Assembly: GCF_014654895.1 (NCBI RefSeq)
Contig: NZ_BNBE01000001.1
Location: forward strand, 2,827,001-2,891,000
Source: Streptomyces filamentosus
GTDB taxonomy: Bacteria > Actinomycetota > Actinomycetes > Streptomycetales > Streptomycetaceae
Length of the DNA stretch: 64,000 nucleotides
Reading direction: 5' to 3'
The notes beneath the pieces are model-generated. The model saw only the letters and a list, made by a program, of their open reading frames with translations. It was not told where the DNA came from and did no database searches. How positions within the stretch are numbered: the first letter of the stretch is position 1; each line of letters starts with the position of its first letter. The position numbers were made by a program, and so were the translations under genes. Of this stretch, positions 17,263 to 25,314 are shown piece by piece.

Positions 17263-18474
17263 GTGATCGACACCGGCGACATCGACGTCTTCCTCGGCCT
17301 GGACGTCGGCAAGGGCGAACACCACGCCACCGCCGTCACCCCGGCCGGCAAGAAGGCCTTCGACAAGCGCCTGCCCAACACCGAGCCCAAGCTCCGCGAG
17401 CTGTTCGCCAAGCTGAAGGCCAAGCACGGAACGGTGCTGGTCGTGGTCGACCAGCCGGCCTCGATCGGGGCTCTGCCGCTGGCGGTCGCGCGGGACATGG
17501 GCTGCCCCGTCGCCTACCTGCCCGGGCTGACGATGCGGCGGATCGCCGACCTCTACCCGGGCGAGGCCAAGACCGATGCGAAGGACGCGTTCATCATCGC
17601 GGACGCGGCCCGCGCGATGCCGCACACGCTGCGGGCGATCGACAGCGAGGACGAGACGATCGCCGAGCTGGAGATGATCGTCGGGTTCGACGACGACCTG
17701 GCCGGCGAGGCCACGAGGGTCGCGAACCGTCTCCACGGCCTGCTCACGCAGATCCATCCATCGCTGGAACGGGTCCTGGGACCGCGATTGCAGCACCCGG
17801 CTGTCCTCACCCTGCTGGAGCGGTTCGGTTCACCGGCCCAGATACGCAAGGCCGGACGGCGCCGGCTGGTGACGCTGCTGCGGCCGAAGGCGCCCAGGAT
17901 GGCCGAGCGGCTGGTCGAGGACATCTTCGCCGCTCTGGACGAGCAGACCGTTACCGTTCCGGGGACCGAGGCGGCAGCGCTGATCGTCCCGAGCCTGGCC
18001 GGGTCCCTGGCCGCCGTCCTTGACCAGCGGAAACTGCTGGCCGCACGGATCGAAGAACTGCTGGAGGCCCACCCTCTTTCGAAGGTCCTGACGTCCATGC
18101 CCGGCATCGGCGTCAGGACCGGAGCCCGGATCTTGATCGAGGTCGGCGACGGCAGCACCTTCGCGACCGCCGGCCACCTTGCCGCCTACGCCGGTCTCGC
18201 ACCCGCGACCCGCAGTTCCGGGTCCTCGATCCGCGGCGAACAGCCCTCCCGAAGAGGGAACAAGCAGCTCAAGAGGGCCTTCTTCCTCTCCGCATTCGCG
18301 GCCCTGGCCGACCCGGCATCGCGGGCCTACTACGACAAGAAGATCGCCCAAGGGAAGCACCACACGCAGGCCCTGCTCTGCCTCGCCCGACGGCGGGCAG
18401 ACGTCCTCTTCGCGATGCTCCGCGACGGCACCTTCTACGAGCCCCGTCCGGTCACGGCAGTCGGCGGAGCCTAG
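17263..18474 (+). CDS. IS110-family transposase (copy 2)
   Basis: Its 403-residue translation is the same as that of 15355-16566, with the same GTG start and DEDD/Transposase_20 layout. Lack of divergence implies a recent duplication or insertion. It may be the better-expressed copy if the right-left junction upstream acts as a promoter. Confidence 0.95.
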   Translation: MIDTGDIDVFLGLDVGKGEHHATAVTPAGKKAFDKRLPNTEPKLRELFAKLKAKHGTVLVVVDQPASIGALPLAVARDMGCPVAYLPGLTMRRIADLYPGEAKTDAKDAFIIADAARAMPHTLRAIDSEDETIAELEMIVGFDDDLAGEATRVANRLHGLLTQIHPSLERVLGPRLQHPAVLTLLERFGSPAQIRKAGRRRLVTLLRPKAPRMAERLVEDIFAALDEQTVTVPGTEAAALIVPSLAGSLAAVLDQRKLLAARIEELLEAHPLSKVLTSMPGIGVRTGARILIEVGDGSTFATAGHLAAYAGLAPATRSSGSSIRGEQPSRRGNKQLKRAFFLSAFAALADPASRAYYDKKIAQGKHHTQALLCLARRRADVLFAMLRDGTFYEPRPVTAVGGA

Positions 18475-18881
18475 GAGGAGGTCCCGTCTCCGCCCGGAAG
18501 GTGGGCAGCCACGTCATAGTTGGCGATCCGTCCCGCCAGTGCCCGCGGACTCACACCATGAGCGTTAACCCGGTCGGGGTCGGCACCAGCTTCCAGCAAC
18601 AGCCGGATCGCCGCCCCCTCGCCCTGCGAACAGAACACCGCCCGCCACAACGGCGTATTGCCGTGGCCATCCACGGCATCGACCGACGCACCCGCGGCCA
18701 GGAGAACCTCGATGACCGATGGCGCCTGGGCCTGAGCCGCAAAATGCAGCGGCGTCCAGCCGGCGGCATCGGCTGCCTCATGGGCGGCGCCCCCGGCCAA
18801 CAGCACCCTCAGGCCTTCAACGTCCCCGTCGACAGCCGCATAGTGCACTGCCGTCCGCCCCAACCGATCCCGATCCGTCAT
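18471..18881 (-). CDS. Ankyrin-repeat protein carried by the IS110 unit (copy 2)
   Basis: Same 136-residue ankyrin protein as copy 1. Its stop shares CTAG at 18471-18474 with the transposase. Preservation of the intact frame in both copies says only that the duplication is recent. Confidence 0.8.
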   Translation of the reverse strand: MTDRDRLGRTAVHYAAVDGDVEGLRVLLAGGAAHEAADAAGWTPLHFAAQAQAPSVIEVLLAAGASVDAVDGHGNTPLWRAVFCSQGEGAAIRLLLEAGADPDRVNAHGVSPRALAGRIANYDVAAHLPGGDGTSS

Positions 18882-18988
18882 GCCGCCATCCTGACCCACG
18901 ACCTTGACCAAAGAGATAGGGGCACCCCCCCCCCGGCGGCGTCGCGGCGGAACACCCGCCGGGGCCGGGGGACGCGCAGGAAGAGGGC

Positions 18989-19309
18989 TCAGTCGTCCAG
19001 CGGTTCGGCGAGGTGCGCGGCGGCGATGGCGTCGATGCGGCGCGCGAGGTCGAAGTCGGCCTCGGTCAGCCGGTGGCCCGCGTCATGGGTGGTGATCCCG
19101 AACCGGACACGTCCCCACCGCAGGTCGATGTCGGCGTGGTGGCCGACGAGCCGCTCGACGTCGGCCACATGCACGATCATGGCGACCCCGCCGTGGTACC
19201 GGATGCCGAAGCTCCGGGTGATCTCGTCGCCCTCCCGCCGCCAGCCCGGCACGCTCGCGAGCGCGGCCGCGATCCCGTCCTCCGACAGCGGCGCCTTCTC
19301 GTCCGACAC
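18989..19309 (-). CDS. 4a-hydroxytetrahydrobiopterin dehydratase (pterin carbinolamine dehydratase)
   Basis: A 106-residue PCD/DCoH-fold enzyme. The motif ERLVGHHADIDLRWGRVRFGITTHDAGHRLTEADFDLARRID keeps the catalytic His-His pair, the later His and the Asp; Ala replaces the common Pro after the His pair. It dehydrates 4a-hydroxypterin to recycle the cofactor of aromatic amino acid hydroxylases, or may act in molybdopterin-type pathways. GTG 19309 begins two bases after the stop of the XRE gene, so the two look co-transcribed although functionally unrelated. Confidence 0.9.
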   Translation of the reverse strand: MSDEKAPLSEDGIAAALASVPGWRREGDEITRSFGIRYHGGVAMIVHVADVERLVGHHADIDLRWGRVRFGITTHDAGHRLTEADFDLARRIDAIAAAHLAEPLDD

Positions 19310-19310
19310 G

Positions 19311-20558
19311 TCAGTTCCCCTCCCTCACCGGTGCCAGGGCCTCCCGCAGGTCCCGGCCCACCGGCGCATCGTGCCACGGTCGCATCACCCGCTCCAGGGC
19401 GGACAACTCGCTGCGCATCCTTGCCGATCCGGTTTCGACCGCGACGACCGCCACCTCCCGCGCGATCTCCACGGCCTGCTCCGGCTGCCGCGCGGTCGCG
19501 GCGGCGGTGGCGTGCCGGGCCATGTACACGCCCCGGTCCCGACGCGCGCTCGCGGGGACCACCGCCAGCACCTGCTCCCACAGGCCGCTCGCCTCCTCGC
19601 CGAGTCCGATCCGGCCGTAGCACGTGGCCCGCTGCACCTCCAGATAACCGGGCGTCCGCCTGCACGCGTTCCCCCACGGAAGGTCGTCGTCGACCCGGGG
19701 CAGCAGCCTTCCCGCCGCGTCGATGAGCCGGTCCACCTCGGCCCGGCCCGCGTGGTGGAGAAGACTCGCTCCGTGGGCCTGCTGCTGCAGGGCCATGATC
19801 CGGATCTTCGGCACCACCCGGTCGTCGGCGAGGGCTGCCTCGCACAGGTCGACGACACCGGCGCCGTCGCCGAGGTCGGTCCTCACCTGCGCCGAGTTGA
19901 CCATGGCGTAGCCGACGAGGTGCGGATCGCGGGCGCGGAGTGCCGCCTCCTGCGTCACGCCGCGCCAGAACGCGGCTGCGGCGAGGTCGCCGGCGTCCTG
20001 GTAGAGCCAGCCGACCAGCGCGGCGTAGGCGGCGCCGACACGGAGCAGACCCCGCCGGGTCTCACCGGTCGCCGACCGGGTCAGCTTGTCGATGAGCCGG
20101 TACTGCGGGCCCAGCGTGCCGATGAGATCGTGGGGGCCGAGGAGCATGTCGGCCCGGTAGTGCCCCTCCAACTGGGCCTGGAAATAGTCGATGAGCGCGG
20201 GGTCGACCTGCTGCGGGGAGAAGGGGCCGGGCGCGAGCGCGGGAGCGGTGACCGACAGGAACCCGTCGTCCGGGACGACGGCCTGCTCCTGGTGCCCGGG
20301 CCGGATCCAGCCCGGTGGCGGGGTGAATCCGAGCTGTTCCGGCCAGCGCCCGAGGACGTCGTGGAGGACGAGCGCGGTCTCTTCCGAAGGCCAGCCGGGG
20401 CGGGCCCCCTCCCACCTCCGCCAGGTCCGTGGGCTGACGTTGAAGTGGCGGTCGTCGAGGAACTGCCGGCCCCGCTCGGTGAGCTGGGCGGCGGCCGTCT
20501 CCGCGGACCGCCAGCCGACCCGCAGCCTCGCGGCGCGGAGGGCGTCATTGCGGCTCAT
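19311..20558 (-). CDS. XRE-like transcriptional regulator with helical-repeat C-terminus
   Basis: A 415-residue protein. The N-terminal ~75 residues have a helix-turn-helix-like region (NVSPRTWRRWEGARPGWPSEET). The remaining 330 residues are Ala-rich paired helices, like the TPR-type sensor domain of Streptomyces regulators (AALVGWLYQDAGDLAAAAFWRGVTQ, HATAAATARQPEQAVEIARE). Start ATG 20558 was chosen over an upstream ATG because the family begins at NDALRAARL. It is divergent from three tiny Cys-rich genes, which it may control. Confidence 0.8.
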   Translation of the reverse strand: MSRNDALRAARLRVGWRSAETAAAQLTERGRQFLDDRHFNVSPRTWRRWEGARPGWPSEETALVLHDVLGRWPEQLGFTPPPGWIRPGHQEQAVVPDDGFLSVTAPALAPGPFSPQQVDPALIDYFQAQLEGHYRADMLLGPHDLIGTLGPQYRLIDKLTRSATGETRRGLLRVGAAYAALVGWLYQDAGDLAAAAFWRGVTQEAALRARDPHLVGYAMVNSAQVRTDLGDGAGVVDLCEAALADDRVVPKIRIMALQQQAHGASLLHHAGRAEVDRLIDAAGRLLPRVDDDLPWGNACRRTPGYLEVQRATCYGRIGLGEEASGLWEQVLAVVPASARRDRGVYMARHATAAATARQPEQAVEIAREVAVVAVETGSARMRSELSALERVMRPWHDAPVGRDLREALAPVREGN

Positions 20559-20727
20559 GCCGCCAGTGTGGGGTGACATCGCGGTCCTTCGGACGTATGG
20601 CCGCGACCTGGCCGTGCATGGCCGCTCGACGGCCTATCGGTGCGGATGGACGCCCGCCCATCATCGTCCCGTGGTCACCGGGGTGTACGGCGAAGTGCGG
20701 AAAGCCCCCTGAAGGAGGGCGGCGAGG

Positions 20728-20940
20728 ATGAGCACGACGGATCCGGCAGACGTACGACTGCCCCGATTCGGCACCTTGACGCAACGTCAGCAACGAGGGC
20801 AGGACTGCGTGTGGTGCGGCGTCACCCTCGTCGCCGGTCACGTCGTCGACCTCGGCCCGCGCCGCTACCGACGAGCCGACTGGCTGACCCAGTGGTTTCC
20901 CCGCGCGTGCCGGAAGCACCCCGCAGGAGAAGCGCGATGA
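20728..20940 (+). CDS. Cys-rich small protein 1 of a three-gene set
   Basis: A 70-residue protein with CVWC at ~27-30 and a later ACRKH, a possible zinc site. The middle (LVAGHVVDLGPRRYRRADWLTQWFPRAC) is basic and aromatic. GGAGGGCGGCGAGG precedes ATG 20728. It overlaps the next gene by ATGA. It is divergent from the XRE regulator, with 169 bases between the starts. Unrecognised function. Confidence 0.65.
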   Translation: MSTTDPADVRLPRFGTLTQRQQRGQDCVWCGVTLVAGHVVDLGPRRYRRADWLTQWFPRACRKHPAGEAR

Positions 20941-21128
20941 CCGGCGTCCTGGTACCGGAGTGCCGGTTCGGCGTCCACGGGGCCTGCCGGACGGCCGGGG
21001 TGGTCGTCGAGGGCATCGTCATCGTCCGTGCCCGCCGCTGTGACTGCTCCTGCCACGAGAACGAGAAGCCGAGGAAGAACGATGAAGGTGTGCCGACGTT
21101 GCGGACTGCCGATCAGCGGCGAAGCTGA
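20937..21128 (+). CDS. Cys-rich small protein 2 of a three-gene set
   Basis: A 63-residue protein with PECRFGVHGAC and RRCDCSCHE, giving five Cys and two His, consistent with a small zinc-binding domain. It starts within the stop of gene 1 (ATGA) and overlaps gene 3 by 47 bases in another frame, a compact operon. Function unknown. Confidence 0.55.
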   Translation: MTGVLVPECRFGVHGACRTAGVVVEGIVIVRARRCDCSCHENEKPRKNDEGVPTLRTADQRRS

Positions 21129-21255
21129 CGAGACGATCCCCTTCTCCACGAGCGGAGCCCGCCCCACCGTCCACCACCACAAGACGCTTGCCGAGTGCCG
21201 GTCCGCCCAGGACGACGCCGGAAAACCCCCCGAGCGCACGCGTCGGCCGGCATGA
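21082..21255 (+). CDS. Cys-rich small protein 3 of a three-gene set
   Basis: A 57-residue zinc-ribbon-like protein. It has MKVCRRCGLPI (CxxC) at the N-terminus and then PTVHHHKTLAECRSA, so Cys2 plus His/Cys ligands. GAGGAAG precedes ATG 21082. This is a typical Streptomyces micro-protein; role unknown. Confidence 0.6.
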   Translation: MKVCRRCGLPISGEADETIPFSTSGARPTVHHHKTLAECRSAQDDAGKPPERTRRPA

Positions 21256-21304
21256 GCCGGCTCTTCCCTCGCCGTACGGAAGAGCCGGGTCCACCGAGAG
21301 GGGG

Positions 21305-22423
21305 CTACGGCCCCTTCGGGGCCGATCTGCCGACGATGGTGCCCGCGCGGTCGATGGCGAGGACGTCGACGGTGACGGGGGCGCCGCGGAGGACGGCGAG
21401 GGCTTCGTCGCGGGCCCGGGTGGCGACGGCGTCGCCGAGGGGGACGGAGGCGGCCTCGCAGAGGCGGAGGGCGGCGAGGCCGGTGTTGGCGGTCTCGATC
21501 TCGGCGGCGAGGGAGGTCGTCGCGCCCGTCTCGCGGGCCAGGGCGGCGAGGAAGGGCTTGTCGACCTGGGAGCGGGCGGAGTGGAGGTCGAGGTGGCCGG
21601 CGGCGAGTTTGGACAGCTTGGCGAAGCCGCCGCAGATCGTGAGGCGGTCGACGGGGTGGCGGCGGAGGTACTTGAGGACGGCGCCGGCGAAGTCGCCCAT
21701 GTCGAGGAGGGCGATCTCCGGGAGGTCGTACACGCCGGTCACCGTGCGCTCGGAGGTGGAGCCGGTGCAGCCGGCGACGTGGGTGAGGCCGCCCGCGCGG
21801 GCCACGTCGACGCCGCGGCGGATGGAGTCGATCCAGGCCGAGCAGGAGTAGGGGACGACGATCCCGGTCGTGCCGAGGACGGACAGGCCGCCGAGGATGC
21901 CGATGCGGGGGTTCCAGGTGGAGCGGGCGATCTCGGCGCCGTGGTCGATGGAGAGGGTGATCTCGACGTCGCCGGGGGCGCCGTGCTCCGCCGCCACCCG
22001 CGCCACGTGCTCGCGCATCAGCTGCCGGGGGACCGGGTTGACCGCCGGTTCGCCGACCTCCAGGGGGAGGCCGGGGAGGGTGACCGTGCCGACGCCCTCG
22101 CCCGCGCGGAAGACGACGCCGGAGCCGGGCGGGAGGAGCCGCACGGTCGAGCGGATCACCGCGCCGTGGGTGACGTCCGGGTCGTCGCCGGCGTCCTTCG
22201 TCACCGCCGCCATGGCCGCGTCGGGGGTCAGCGACTCGGCCGTCAGGGCGAAGGACGGGGTCTGGCCCTTGGGCAGGGTGATGGTCACCGGGTCGGGGAA
22301 GCCGCCGGTGAGCAGGGCCGTGTACGCGGCGGTCGTGGCGGCCGTCGCGCAGGCGCCGGTCGTCCAGCCGGGCCGCAGGCCGGTGTGCTTGAGTTGGGCC
22401 TCGCGCCCGCCGCCGGTACTCAC
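21305..22423 (-). CDS. cbiD: Cobalt-precorrin-5B (C1)-methyltransferase
   Basis: A 372-residue CbiD. Key signatures are GLRPGWTTGACATAAT at the N-terminus, NPRIGILGGLSVLGTTGIVVPYS in the centre and LTICGGFAKLSKLAAGHLDLHS near the end. It methylates C1 of the corrin ring and belongs to the anaerobic-type pathway. GTG 22423 follows GGAG. Only 12 bases separate its start from that of cobK on the other strand. Confidence 0.95.
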   Translation of the reverse strand: MSTGGGREAQLKHTGLRPGWTTGACATAATTAAYTALLTGGFPDPVTITLPKGQTPSFALTAESLTPDAAMAAVTKDAGDDPDVTHGAVIRSTVRLLPPGSGVVFRAGEGVGTVTLPGLPLEVGEPAVNPVPRQLMREHVARVAAEHGAPGDVEITLSIDHGAEIARSTWNPRIGILGGLSVLGTTGIVVPYSCSAWIDSIRRGVDVARAGGLTHVAGCTGSTSERTVTGVYDLPEIALLDMGDFAGAVLKYLRRHPVDRLTICGGFAKLSKLAAGHLDLHSARSQVDKPFLAALARETGATTSLAAEIETANTGLAALRLCEAASVPLGDAVATRARDEALAVLRGAPVTVDVLAIDRAGTIVGRSAPKGP

Positions 22424-22435
22424 GAAGGGGCTCCT

Positions 22436-23161
22436 ATGCACGTACTCATTCTCGGGGGGACGACCGAGGCCCGCGTCCTGGCCGGGCTGCTGCACCCCGG
22501 CGCCCGGGTGACGAGTTCCCTCGCGGGGCGGGTGGCGGCGCCCCGCCTGCCGGCCGGGGAGGTGCGGATCGGTGGCTTCGGCGGGCCGGACGGGCTCGCG
22601 GCGTGGGTGCGGGAGCACGCCGTGGACGCGGTCATCGACGCCACCCATCCCTTCGCCGAGCGGATCAGCTTCAACGCGGCCCGGGCGGCCGCCTCCGCCC
22701 ATGTTCCCCTGCTGGCCCTGCGCCGTCCCGGGTGGGTGGCGGGGGAGGGCGACGACTGGCGGGACGCGGGCTCCCTGGCCGAGGCCGCCGCCGCCCTCGA
22801 CGGGCTCGGCGACCGCGTCTTCCTCACCACCGGCCGGATGGGGCTCGCGGCCTTCGCGGACCGCCCGGAGTGGTTCCTCGTGCGGTCGGTGGACGCGCCC
22901 GAGGCCCCGATGCCGGCCCGGACCGAAGTGCTGCTCGACCGGGGGCCGTTCACCCTCGAAGGGGAGCGGGAGCTGATCGCCCGCCACCGGATCGACGTGC
23001 TCGTGACGAAGGACTCCGGCGCCGCCGCCACCGCCCCCAAGCTCACCGCCGCCCGCGAGGCCGGCATCCCGGTCGTCGTCGTCCGGAGGCCGCCGGTGCC
23101 GGAGGGCGTGCCGGCGGTCGCCTCCCCGGAGGAGGCGGCCGCCTGGGCCCTGCGTGTTTGA
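22436..23161 (+). CDS. cobK: Precorrin-6A (or cobalt-precorrin-6A) reductase
   Basis: A 241-residue NADPH-dependent reductase. It begins HVLILGGTTEARVLAGLL and has AVIDATHPFAERIS, FLTTGRMGLAAF and VTKDSGAA, all typical of CobK/CbiJ. It reduces precorrin-6A before CobL acts. Start ATG 22436 with AAGGGG just upstream. The 12-base divergent gap with cbiD contains both ribosome sites and leaves no room for promoters, which must lie inside the opposite gene. Confidence 0.93.
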   Translation: MHVLILGGTTEARVLAGLLHPGARVTSSLAGRVAAPRLPAGEVRIGGFGGPDGLAAWVREHAVDAVIDATHPFAERISFNAARAAASAHVPLLALRRPGWVAGEGDDWRDAGSLAEAAAALDGLGDRVFLTTGRMGLAAFADRPEWFLVRSVDAPEAPMPARTEVLLDRGPFTLEGERELIARHRIDVLVTKDSGAAATAPKLTAAREAGIPVVVVRRPPVPEGVPAVASPEEAAAWALRV

Positions 23162-23173
23162 TGCGTGACCGCG

Positions 23174-25219
23174 TCAGACGAGGGCGGGCCGTACGGCGGA
23201 CAGGACACGGGTGGCGACGACGGTGCCGTCCGCCCGCAGCGCCTGGAAGGTGTAGAAGTACGTCCCTCCGGGCAGCGCCGTCGTGTCCGTGTGGCGGGTG
23301 CCCGTGGTGGGAAGCAGCCCGGCGTGAAGCGGTTCGTACGTGCTCGTGGCCGCGTTCCAGCGGCTCATCCGGTAACCGGTGATCTCCGCGCACGCTGCGG
23401 CGGTGAAGCACGACCAGGAGAGGGAGGGCGCGCCGGTGGTGATGTCCGACCAGCCCATTCCGCCCGAGAGGTTCCAGTCGTCGACGACGTCGACGGACGG
23501 CCGGACGTCGAGCTCCTGGGCGGTGACCTTCGCGATGTCGGGTCCGTCCAAGGACAGCTGGTTGCGCGAGGTGTCCCACGCGGCCACGGCGTAGACGACG
23601 GTCTCCCCGTCGGGGACGCCGGGGCAGACCATGGCCAGGGGATCGGCGGAGCCTTCCCGGCACGTGGACCAGGCGACGGTGCCGTTCTCGCCGGTGACGC
23701 CCTGCCATCCCGAGTAGCCGGCGATGTCGTCGTCGGCCGGCGGCTTCCACGTCAGCAGCGCTCCGTCGGCGCGCGGGGTGGCCCGCAGGTCGACGACGGG
23801 CCCGGGAGCCACGCGGTCGCCGCTGCGGACGGTGAACGGGGCGGACCGGAGCGACTCGTTGCCCGTGCTGTCGACCGCGGTGACGACGTACGTGTAGTAG
23901 CGGCCTTGATCCATGTCGCGGTCCGTGCACCGGCCACCCGATGCCGTGTACGACCTGTCGGCGCAGGCGAGGCGGGTGAGGGCCGCCGGGTCGAGCACGG
24001 TTCCGGGCGAGCGGTAGACGCGGAAGGAACCGGGGTCGGAGCTGGAGACGTCGTGGACGTCCGAGTAGGTCCAGTAGACGATGTTCTCGCCGGGGTAGGC
24101 GTGGACGGTCAGGCCGGTCGGAGGGGGAGGCGGCGTCCTGTCGATGCGGTCGCCGTTGGCGGTCGCCGAGTACGCCGACGGGTTGTCGGCCGCGTCGTAG
24201 GCGCGGACGCGGTAGTAGCGGTTGACCCCCGGGGCGCTCGACAGGTCGACGTGTGACGGTGCGGAGACCTCTGCGAGCACGGTGTACGGGCCTGACGCCT
24301 GGTCCGCCGCCTGTACTTCGTAGCGGACGGCGGAGGCCGGCACCCGCCAGCTGAGCGCGTTGGTGCCGGCGGAGGTGTCGACGACGAGGCCGGTCGGGGC
24401 GGCGGGGCCGGTCCGGTCGACGGACGTGATGCGCTGGTCAGCGCTGCCGGCCGATTCGTTGCCCGCCTTGTCGCGTGCCCGCACCTCGTAGACGTACGAT
24501 TGGCCCGTGGGCGGCGGCTGGTCGGTGTACGTCCTGCCGGTCACGGGGGCCGTTCCGCTGATGCGGGTCCAGGCGGTCGCCGTGCTCGGCCGCCGGTACA
24601 CGTGGTAGCCGGCGAGGTCCATCTCCTTGTTCGCCGGCCAACTCAGGTAGGTCCTCGCGGAGTCGGCCCAGTCGTACCAGGCGTTCGGAGCCCCGGGCGC
24701 GAGCGGACGCGTCTTGTCGACCGTCGCCGAAGTGACGGGAGCGTAGGAGACCTTGACGTTCGCCGCGCCCGTCCAGGTCGCGTAGTGGACGACGATCGTG
24801 TGGCGGCCCGACGGGACGGTGAGGTTGACCGTCTTCTTCTGGGTGACGGAGACGTTCTTCCAGAGGTCGATCTTGCGGATGCCGTCGAGGCTGACGCGGA
24901 TGCCGTCCTGGGCCTCGGCGGTGAAGGTGAAGGGGCCGCCGGAGCCGAAGTCGCGGGTGAGGGTCCAGCGGACGGAGAAGTTGTCCTTGGGGAGGGTGAC
25001 GCCGGCCGGGTCGCCGTAGCCGTAGTTCTCCGCGATGGCGGAGTCGCAGGTCGTCAGCTTGGGCGTGCCGGTGAGCGTGGTGTTGGCGTAGTACTCCGCC
25101 TTCCACTGGGGAGAGGCACAGGTGACGGCCGCGGCGGCCGGCGTGGCGGCCGACAGGAGACCGGAGGCGACGAGGGCGGCCGTGACGGCCAGCGCGCCCG
25201 GTCGGGGACGAGTGATCAC
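23174..25219 (-). CDS. Secreted PA14 and fibronectin type III protein
   Basis: A 681-residue exported protein. A signal peptide (~1-35, ending TPAAAA) is followed by a PA14-like domain (~35-165; WKAEYYANTTLTG and GIRVSLDGIRKIDLW). About five fibronectin III modules follow, recognisable by repeated YHVYRR, YEVRARD and YRVRAYDAADN strands. Such proteins bind or process extracellular glycans; no catalytic domain is visible. Start GTG 25219 has only a weak upstream purine stretch. It sits between cobK and cobIJ and interrupts the B12 locus. Confidence 0.85.
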   Translation of the reverse strand: MITRPRPGALAVTAALVASGLLSAATPAAAAVTCASPQWKAEYYANTTLTGTPKLTTCDSAIAENYGYGDPAGVTLPKDNFSVRWTLTRDFGSGGPFTFTAEAQDGIRVSLDGIRKIDLWKNVSVTQKKTVNLTVPSGRHTIVVHYATWTGAANVKVSYAPVTSATVDKTRPLAPGAPNAWYDWADSARTYLSWPANKEMDLAGYHVYRRPSTATAWTRISGTAPVTGRTYTDQPPPTGQSYVYEVRARDKAGNESAGSADQRITSVDRTGPAAPTGLVVDTSAGTNALSWRVPASAVRYEVQAADQASGPYTVLAEVSAPSHVDLSSAPGVNRYYRVRAYDAADNPSAYSATANGDRIDRTPPPPPTGLTVHAYPGENIVYWTYSDVHDVSSSDPGSFRVYRSPGTVLDPAALTRLACADRSYTASGGRCTDRDMDQGRYYTYVVTAVDSTGNESLRSAPFTVRSGDRVAPGPVVDLRATPRADGALLTWKPPADDDIAGYSGWQGVTGENGTVAWSTCREGSADPLAMVCPGVPDGETVVYAVAAWDTSRNQLSLDGPDIAKVTAQELDVRPSVDVVDDWNLSGGMGWSDITTGAPSLSWSCFTAAACAEITGYRMSRWNAATSTYEPLHAGLLPTTGTRHTDTTALPGGTYFYTFQALRADGTVVATRVLSAVRPALV

Positions 25220-25275
25220 GAAGGAGGGCCCTTTCCGGACCTGCGGGAAGCACGGGTATCGCCTGTGTGACTCAC

Positions 25276-25304
25276 GGGGGCGGGGGAGGGTTGCCCCCGC
25301 CCCC
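25276..25304. terminator. Hairpin terminator after the cobGH-cobIJ operon
   Basis: Perfect 11-bp G/C arms (25276-25286 and 25294-25304) around a 7-base loop, just beyond the cobIJ stop at 25315. Confidence 0.75.
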
Positions 25305-25314
25305 GCCCCGGATC

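Larger units (their letters stand above)
17024..18924 (+). mobile_element. IS110-family element, copy 2, with ankyrin passenger gene
   Basis: This unit shows no difference from copy 1 in either encoded protein or at any position I compared. It lies head to tail, separated from copy 1 only by the C7 junction. The right edge abuts a C10 tract and then unrelated DNA. Confidence 0.85.

Noticed and set aside
15116..18924. Composite transposon flanked by two IS copies
   Set aside because: The copies abut directly with no cargo between them except within each unit, so this is a tandem dimer.
21188..23161. 657-residue rightward frame through cbiD
   Set aside because: Only the last 241 residues (cobK) are real; the remainder is antisense to cbiD.
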